Source of the DNA: Multifurca ochricompacta
Taxonomy: Eukaryota; Basidiomycota; Agaricomycetes; Russulales; Russulaceae
Direction of reading: 5' to 3'
Assembly (NCBI GenBank): GCA_022496185.1
Contig: WTXG01000573.1
Location: 1 to 13,170, forward strand
DNA: 13,170 nt
A program made the position numbers and the translations under genes. Below, piece after piece: positions 8,617 through 13,170 of the stretch; position 1 is the first letter of the stretch; each line of letters begins with the position of its first letter. Under the pieces are notes generated by a model that had not been told where the DNA came from, ran no database searches, and worked only from the letters and a program-made list of their open reading frames with translations.

Positions 8617-9477
8617 GGCCTGCCCATCGGTGAAGGCATCTCTAAATCTTTGTGCCACTACATCCCACAGATCTTTGTCTGTGGTTCTGGTTCCAGCTGT
8701 GATCCTATCATTCAGCCATTCTATCTGCTCCATTGTCCAGTCATCTACAGCATCCCCTCTGATAAGTGAAAGGAAGAGGTTGGTTCATTGGAAAGGGTTG
8801 ACAATCTGTGGGACATCATGGTTGAAGTTTTTAAATGTCTCAAACTCAAGCATGAACTTTTTGCTTTGAGAACGATTGCCAGTGAAGGTGGTCAGCAGGA
8901 CTCCTGTAAGGCGTCCTGATGGGGGAGGGAGATTTGGTACGGGGACAACTGGAGTGGGATTGGGTAATTGTGCAGCAATGGTAGACATGACTGGGTGAGT
9001 AATGGTTGGGGTGTCTGAAGTCTGTCATGTGATCTGGGGAGAGACCAAAGCAGATGTTCTGAATGTGGTACTCTTGGGTGCAACTGTCAGAGCCGTAAAA
9101 CTGGTGGCTATGACCTGTGTGTCTTCACTGCTTTCTTCAATGTATTCTTCAGTTTCTGAATCTGTGATGATGGCTGGAGGATTTTCTCTCCAAGGTCCTA
9201 AGCCATACTCTGGTGGGGCAGGTCCTGTGGTAACCCAGGAATGATGGCTTCTAGAGTAACAGATATGGTACCAGACCCATTTCTGTTTGTCGTATTCAAC
9301 TGGCTGGTACTGATCATCATGATAGATGTAGTATCCAAACTCAGTTTCAAAATCTTTCCAGACAGCAGAGCCAAGGACCTGTTGTGAAAGATTATCCTCA
9401 TCTCAGTGGTCAATAAGTTCTTCATTGTGCAAAGTCTGGCTTCAACTGGATGAAGCCACAGTGGGGAGAGACTCAAC
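8602..9477 (-). pseudogene. Ty3/Gypsy gag, 5' portion (split by LINE)
   Basis: N-terminal and early capsid part of the same Gypsy gag. Crossing the LINE using the shared 15-bp duplication keeps the frame (offset 8233, remainder 1). Reading minus-strand, it has an acidic variable region (WKDFETEFGYYIYHDDQYQP and SETEEYIEESSED), a proline-rich linker after the ATG at 8988 (LPNPTPVVPVPNLPPPSG), and a capsid start with FKNFNHDVPQIVNPF, GDAVDDW and DLWDVVAQRFRDAF. Four in-frame stops lie in it, before SQTL, DEDN, QTSD and TNLF; all are TGA. I see no frameshift. The true start is uncertain: it could be upstream of 9477, but the frame there meets a TAA at 9480-9478. The ATG at 8988 may be internal. 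Only about six CpG remain in some 860 bases. Confidence 0.82.
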
Positions 9478-9743
9478 TTAATGTAACACCTGGTGCAGGC
9501 ATTCAGCACAACATGTGACAGAGTCGTGTAGCAATACTATGAAGTCAAGTGTACACTGTCTTTCAAGTGTATGGAGGTTGGATGAGAAGTCAACACCAAG
9601 GAGCTAATCCCTTAGTGCCAGTGAGCAGAAGAGTGCCAGAAGCACTGAGACAATTCAGGAGTCAGATCTTAGAGATCACCCAGAAGGTAATGCACCAAGT
9701 CAATTAAGAAGTCAAGTCTGAGGTATACAGGCTATCTAGGTGG
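9478..9743. other. Probable Gypsy 5' leader; no gene seen
   Basis: Sequence between the recognisable Gypsy gag and the Copia LTR. On the minus strand the gag frame continues upstream of the TAA at 9480 as a leucine- and cysteine-containing stretch (LLHDSVTCCAECLHQ) until further stops near 9615. It could be a decayed gag N-terminus or untranslated leader. No Gypsy LTR or primer-binding site is recognisable here, which fits the Copia insertion having cut the Gypsy element before its 5' LTR. Confidence 0.4.
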
Positions 9744-9911
9744 TGTTGACACGGGATGTGTCTGGAGATGCTTCAGGCATCTGAGGATCGCTTTAGCTGT
9801 AGATAAGATTAGATTAGGTTCCGGAGTTTCGGACTTTTTACGATATCTTTATTACATTTCTTTCTCACCTTACTCAGCTGATTAGTGATGTCCTTAGTAA
9901 TGCGCAGTAAG

Positions 9912-10026
9912 CACGTGATATCTCTTTGGCCAATAGCCTTTATCCCTCTCTGTTTATTGTCCGGCACTTGTGGACTTATTCCCAGTGCGCACAGACCATT
10001 TCCCCTGGCCCCCATGGGTATTTAAG
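9912..10026 (+). promoter_or_regulatory. Copia U3 promoter: CACGTG, CCAAT, TATA
   Basis: CACGTG at 9912-9917, CCAAT at 9930-9934 and the TATA-like TATTTAAG at 10019-10026, with GC-rich sequence between. Transcription would start some 25-35 bases past the TATA, at about 10045-10060, on or just inside the hairpin. The motifs are short, so the individual assignments are moderate. Confidence 0.55.
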
Positions 10027-10044
10027 GGTGTCTGTTTTGACCTC

Positions 10045-10078
10045 TACACTTCAGAGTTCTTCTTCTCTCTGAAGTGTA
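10045..10078 (+). other. 12-bp hairpin at the predicted transcript start
   Basis: TACACTTCAGAG (10045-10056) pairs perfectly with CTCTGAAGTGTA (10067-10078) around a 10-base pyrimidine loop. It sits about 20-50 bases after the TATA box, so it would lie at the 5' end of the R region or over the start site. Confidence 0.75.
10053..10075 (+). repeat. 23-bp direct repeat in Copia LTR, copy 1
   Basis: Identical to 10164-10186 (begins AGAGTTCTTC and ends CTGAAGT). A second shared word, TAACTTGTCTTTAG, occurs at 10132-10145 and 10188-10201, so a module has been duplicated with an internal rearrangement. Confidence 0.85.
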
Positions 10079-10163
10079 AGTCGCTTTTACTTTACTCTCT
10101 ACTTTCCTTTGACTAACGCTCTCTGTGTAGATAACTTGTCTTTAGGTCAGTAGTAATAGTATT

Positions 10164-10186
10164 AGAGTTCTTCTTCTCTCTGAAGT
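10164..10186 (+). repeat. 23-bp direct repeat in Copia LTR, copy 2
   Basis: Identical to 10053-10075, offset 111 bp. This copy lacks the left hairpin arm but retains the right arm core CTCTGAAGT, so it could compete for the left arm of copy 1. Confidence 0.85.
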
Positions 10187-10254
10187 ATAACTTGTCTTTA
10201 GCTTTACACGCTACTAACCACAGTCAGTATAACCAGCAGCATGATTGTTTGACA

Positions 10255-10264
10255 GGTTATGGGC
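10255..10264 (+). other. Copia primer-binding site (initiator tRNA-Met half-tRNA type)
   Basis: GGTTATGGGC begins at the base after the LTR end. Its complement GCCCATAACC is the anticodon-loop sequence of eukaryotic initiator tRNA-Met (CAU anticodon). Drosophila copia is known to prime from a half-tRNA cut in this loop, so the same mechanism is inferred. Pairing beyond ten bases depends on the host tRNA, which I cannot see. Confidence 0.7.
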
Positions 10265-10412
10265 TCTGCTGCTCATACTGATCTGTACTTCCCTTTGTTC
10301 ATTACAGCCCAACTCGCTTTTTGCACACAAGCTCACAAAAGCTTCAAAGTCTTTCCCACCAGCTTTTTCCAGTGAGCTTCTTTATTTACTGTCTGTGCAC
10401 CTTAACACCCCA

Positions 10413-10441
10413 CAGGATGACGCAGTTTACTGCTCATCCTG
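10413..10441 (+). other. Strong leader hairpin
   Basis: CAGGATGA, a one-base bulge (C), then GCAG, a TTTA loop, then CTGCTCATCCTG. That gives 12 base pairs with one bulge. The right arm (10430-10447) is a near copy (16 of 18) of 10269-10286 next to the primer-binding site. Confidence 0.8.
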
Positions 10442-10453
10442 AACTGTTTGGCT

Positions 10454-10467
10454 AGCCCTTCGGGGTT
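10454..10467 (+). other. UUCG tetraloop hairpin
   Basis: AGCCC-TTCG-GGGTT: C(UUCG)G closed by three C-G pairs plus a wobble and an A-T pair. It lies 12 bases after the stronger hairpin. C(UUCG)G is a well-known very stable RNA loop. Confidence 0.65.
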
Positions 10468-10758
10468 CTTGCAAAAGGTGATGAGGGACCCTAAGTGGGT
10501 GAAACACCTTGAGCTCCTTGAGTGCACACTAGGTATTAGTAATTTCATAGTTGTAGCTGGGTTTTTGTCCCATAGATAGTCTTAGTAGGCCTATAGCCAG
10601 AAGCTTGTGGCTTTAAGTCCAGTCAATGCTTGGCTCTATCTGTAAGCCGGGTTTAGCAACCCGCATGTGGAGTTTAGGGTCTAGAACAAGGCATGGGTAG
10701 TCACTCCCATGACGCTTGGGCTCGATACAAGTAGGCTGCACTACTATAGTCTATACAT

Positions 10759-10846
10759 AGTAGATATAGTCTTCATCTCTGGGCATAAGTATCCGTTGCC
10801 TTGATAGGGTAACCACACCCTACCAGAGACAGACTAGACATCTACT
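10759..10846 (+). other. Multi-segment leader stem
   Basis: Nested inverted segments in register: AGTAGAT/ATCTACT (10759/10840), AGTCT/AGACT (10768/10831), CTCTGG/CCAGAG (10777/10823), and an inner TAGGGT/ACCCTA (10805/10817). Small internal loops separate the segments. Four paired blocks in order make chance less likely. Confidence 0.65.
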
Positions 10847-10877
10847 TAGTCATGGCCCCAATCATCTAGGGCTTAAT

Positions 10878-10956
10878 CATGGACTCCACCACCAGCATTA
10901 GAGGAAGGGCTATACACCCTTTGTCTCTAATGGAACTTGTGGTTGGCTCCTCCATG
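10878..10956 (+). other. Second multi-segment leader stem
   Basis: CATGGA/TCCATG (10878/10951), CATTAGAG/CTCTAATG (10896/10925) and AAGGG/CCCTT (10905/10917) nest around a CTATACA-type loop. The middle part (CCACCACC against GGTTGG) pairs imperfectly. Confidence 0.6.
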
Positions 10957-11190
10957 ACATGACTCCCAATTTTGTTTACACTAGACACTCTGGCTAGTCT
11001 ACCAGAGCTTATGTCTAGTTACAAGATTGCGCTAGACAGCTTTACTATACCTAGAAAGTCGCACAACAAAGGCAGGACCTTCTTAGGTTCTGAAGCATAG
11101 CGCCACAGTATGGGGTGGCACTCTTAAGCGAGACCCGGGCACTGGTTCTAATTGCTCCTTGGAACCAGGAACCTTTTATAACATCTCAAA

Positions 11191-13170
11191 ATGCTGTCCT
11201 CCATTGTCTTCCCTCCCTCCTCCAAGATGGAGCGCCTCGATGGGTCTAATTGGCAGGTTTGGTCTGCCAACTTCAACGCCCTGCTAAGGATGAATGGGCT
11301 CAGGAGGCACATTATCACCGCCTACCCTGACATGCCCCTGCTCCCTGAAGATAAAGAGGAGAAGGAGAAAATGCAGAAGGAAGTCGTTGATCCCATCCTT
11401 AGGGAATGGATGGGAGAAGAGGAAATGTTAATTGGGCTACTTTACCTCAATGTAACCCAGGAGGTTTACAGTCAAGTAACCTCCGATGCCGATTATCCTT
11501 CTCTTTACGAGAAGTATAATAAGTTGGAGCAGCTTTATGGCTCTGTAGGTAGCATGGCCACATATAATTTGTGGCTTGCCCTGGTGTCCTTCCGTCTTGA
11601 TGAAGGACAGACATTCAGGACTCAATTACAAAAGGTCCTGGATGCCAGGAGTACCCTAAGGGAGAATGGGATGGAGGTCAATGACCTCCAAATGAGCTTC
11701 ATATTATTAAAAGCTCTCCCAGACTCCTACAGTGCCATTGCCAGCTCCATACTGGCCTCTGGCGATCCAGAGTGTCTTTCTCCTCAGGACCTTGTGCAGA
11801 GGTTCCTGAATGAGGAGAGTTGCCTGGCGGGTCCCTCGGGAAGTGGAAGTGCAGTCCTGTCTAAGGCTGCACCTGTCAAATCAAAACCAAAAAATACAAA
11901 TTTATCACCACTTCCCGCTGCTGCCCCTGGTTCACAAGGGGTGGTCTGCTTCTATTGCCAAAAGCCTGGACACAAGTCCAATGCTTGCGCAAAGAAGAAG
12001 AAGGACCTGGAGAATGCCAAGAAAGGCAAGGCAGGGAACAAGAAGAGGGCTGAGGCCCAAAATGTACATACTATAGCCACTGTAGTTAACGGTAGTGGCA
12101 AAATAGAGGAGGTGCATGAAGCACCTCGCATTCACCTTTATGTTCACACCTATAATCTGGACATCAACTCAGATTATTGGATGCTTGATAGTGGAGCAAT
12201 GGCCCATTTCAGTCCCAACCTTGAAGACTTCGATACATATAAAGTCGATCACACCCATGAAGTATCACTAGGTGACAACTCCATAGTCAAAACAAGTGGA
12301 GTTGGCACTGTGGTCATCAGGACTGATCAAGGTTTCGACTTAGAACTGAGCAATGTACTCCACATGCCTGGAGGACATAAAATACTCTCCGCCAGTGCCC
12401 TAGTAGAAAAAGGGGCAACTGTGTTCTTTGATAATAAGAAGGCAACAATTAAATATGGCGACAATATTATAGCGGAAGCATGGAAGTTTGGCAAATTGTA
12501 TTGGGTACTAGGCAAACACGTCCTAAGTAGTATCCATACATCTGCATCTGCCTCACTTGAAATCTGGCATCAAAGAATGGGCCATATGTCTAAAGAAGCC
12601 CTGAAAAGATATGCTCCTGAGGCGGTTAAAGGCCTCAGAATTAATAATAGCCAAGTGGAAGACAAGCCGTGTTATGGCTGTGAAATGGGCAAGTCCCATC
12701 GTCTTCCATTTCCCCCATCTTCAAAGCGCGCATCAGCCCCCTTGAGATCCTTCATAGTGATCTCGTAGGTCCCTTGCAGTGCAGTTCAATACAAGGGAAT
12801 CTATACTTTGCCACCTTCTTGGACGACTTTAGCAGATACGCTTTAATCGTTCCAATGAAGTCCAAAGATCTGTTCACACCAGTTTTTAATAAACTGAAGA
12901 CACTACTTGAAAATAATTCAATCATAAAATCAAGTGTCTTCATACAGATCGTGGTGGCGAGTATGTGAACAAGGCGCTGAAGGCAACACTTGAAGATTAT
13001 GGCATAGAGCATAAACTTACGATGCCGTATAGCCACAACAGAATGGAAGGGCCGAGAGATTCAATAGAACCATTATGGAAAAGGCACTAGCATGCTGCAC
13101 AATGCTGGCCTGTCTCTTGGTTTTTGGGAGTGTGCTGTTGAGACAGCATGTCATATATATAATAGAACTC
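11191..13170 (+). pseudogene. Copia gag-protease-integrase polyprotein (frameshifted, partial)
   Basis: Starts at the ATG at 11191 (MLSSIVFPPSSKMERLDGSNW). The first 525 codons are open to a TAG at 12766-12768. The order is an UBN2/Copia gag (LDGSNWQVW, then LLKALPDSYSAIA at about residues 172-184), a zinc knuckle CFYCQKPGHKSNAC (residues 253-266), an aspartic protease DSGA (333-336), then the integrase zinc domain with H460, H465, C494 and C497. The integrase core continues in other frames: HSDLVGPL, YFATFLDDFSRYALIVPMK, then HTDRGGEYV, then QQNGRAERFNRTIMEKA, then LGFWECAVETACHIYNRT to the window edge. Each switch moves the frame the same way, consistent with a one-base loss at 12737-12741, about 12925-12931, 13031-13036 and 13090-13093. 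As sequenced it would make only gag, protease and the integrase N-terminus. Confidence 0.9.

Larger units (their letters stand above)
9744..10254 (+). repeat. Copia 5' LTR (511 bp)
   Basis: Begins TGTTGACACGGG and ends TTTGACA immediately before a primer-binding site, giving TGT...ACA termini. Promoter signals sit on the plus strand in the expected order: E-box CACGTG (9912-9917), CCAAT (9930-9934) and TATTTAAG (10019-10026). Just downstream are a 12-bp hairpin (10045-10078) and a duplicated pyrimidine-rich module. Length and layout are ordinary for a fungal Copia LTR. The exact left end is inferred. Confidence 0.72.
10265..11190 (+). other. Copia leader, long and hairpin-rich, no convincing gene
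   Basis: About 930 bases between the primer-binding site and the gag ATG. No ORF has recognisable coding character, and short ATGs are scattered through it. Many local inverted repeats are visible at 10413-10441, 10454-10467, 10648-10663, 10692-10711, 10759-10846 and 10878-10956. A leader this long with many upstream ATGs implies either splicing, internal initiation or shunting if gag is translated from it; the sequence does not decide which. It could also contain another small insertion. Confidence 0.6.
9744..13170 (+). mobile_element. Ty1/Copia retrotransposon, 5' half (runs off window)
   Basis: Plus-strand element with an LTR, a primer-binding site, a long leader and a gag-protease-integrase frame in Copia order (integrase before reverse transcriptase). 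The window ends inside the integrase, so reverse transcriptase, RNase H and the 3' LTR are not seen. It lies just upstream of the Gypsy gag and seems to have inserted into the Gypsy 5' region. The base pairs before it are GGTGG (9739-9743), the predicted left target site duplication. The 5' LTR limit rests on TGT...ACA ends plus the primer-binding site and cannot be confirmed without the 3' LTR. Confidence 0.85.

Noticed and set aside
1..9477. TGA reassigned to an amino acid (alternative code or recoding)
   Set aside because: Only decayed elements carry in-frame TGA. The Copia frame has none in 525 codons, tryptophan is encoded by TGG at conserved sites, and CGA to TGA with CpG depletion explains the stops more simply.
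10245..10442. Small ORF just after the Copia LTR
   Set aside because: It lacks an ATG at its start, overlaps the primer-binding site and a strong hairpin, and shows no motif. It may be a chance open frame.
10759..10846. tRNA gene or tRNA-derived SINE in the Copia leader
   Set aside because: The nested stems do not form a cloverleaf and I could not find convincing A and B box promoter sequences.

Overview
The window is a stack of retrotransposons with no recognisable single-copy host gene. Element types suggest a filamentous fungus, most likely a basidiomycete. They are a Ty3/Gypsy gag with the GLPNPL and RRQQQ style, a Tad1-like non-LTR element (endonuclease, reverse transcriptase, RNase H) with a zinc-knuckle ORF1, and a Ty1/Copia element. 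The assignment rests on family resemblance, not on a search.

Layout. (1) A Ty3/Gypsy element lies on the minus strand. Its gag is split into 8602-9477 (5' part) and 1-383 (3' part, running off the window). (2) A full-length LINE of about 7.6 kb sits on the minus strand inside that gag, at 384-8601. It has a poly(A) tail (plus-strand T run, 382-399) and a 15-bp target site duplication (369-383 and 8602-8616). Its order is 5' UTR 8429-8601, ORF1 8428-5191, ORF2 5189-640, 3' UTR 639-400. (3) A 575-bp solo LTR (1806-2380) sits inside LINE ORF2 and is flanked by the 5-bp duplication GGTGG. (4) A Ty1/Copia element begins on the plus strand at about 9744. It has a 511-bp LTR (9744-10254), a primer-binding site complementary to the initiator tRNA-Met anticodon loop, a long structured leader (10255-11190), and gag-protease-integrase from 11191 to the window end.

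None of the elements looks autonomous. Two kinds of damage stand out. Every premature stop I can place inside the recognisable Gypsy and LINE reading frames (eleven) is TGA, consistent with CGA to TGA change at CpG. Every frameshift I can place (eleven: seven in the LINE, four in Copia) is consistent with loss of one base. CpG is strongly depleted in the Gypsy copy and much more frequent in the LINE. This agrees with the nesting order: Gypsy first, then LINE, then solo LTR. Copia appears to have landed separately in the Gypsy 5' region.

The features most worth a second look are the TAG-A-ATG junction between LINE ORF1 and ORF2, and the hairpin-rich Copia leader. In the leader, one arm of a strong hairpin could also pair with sequence next to the primer-binding site.
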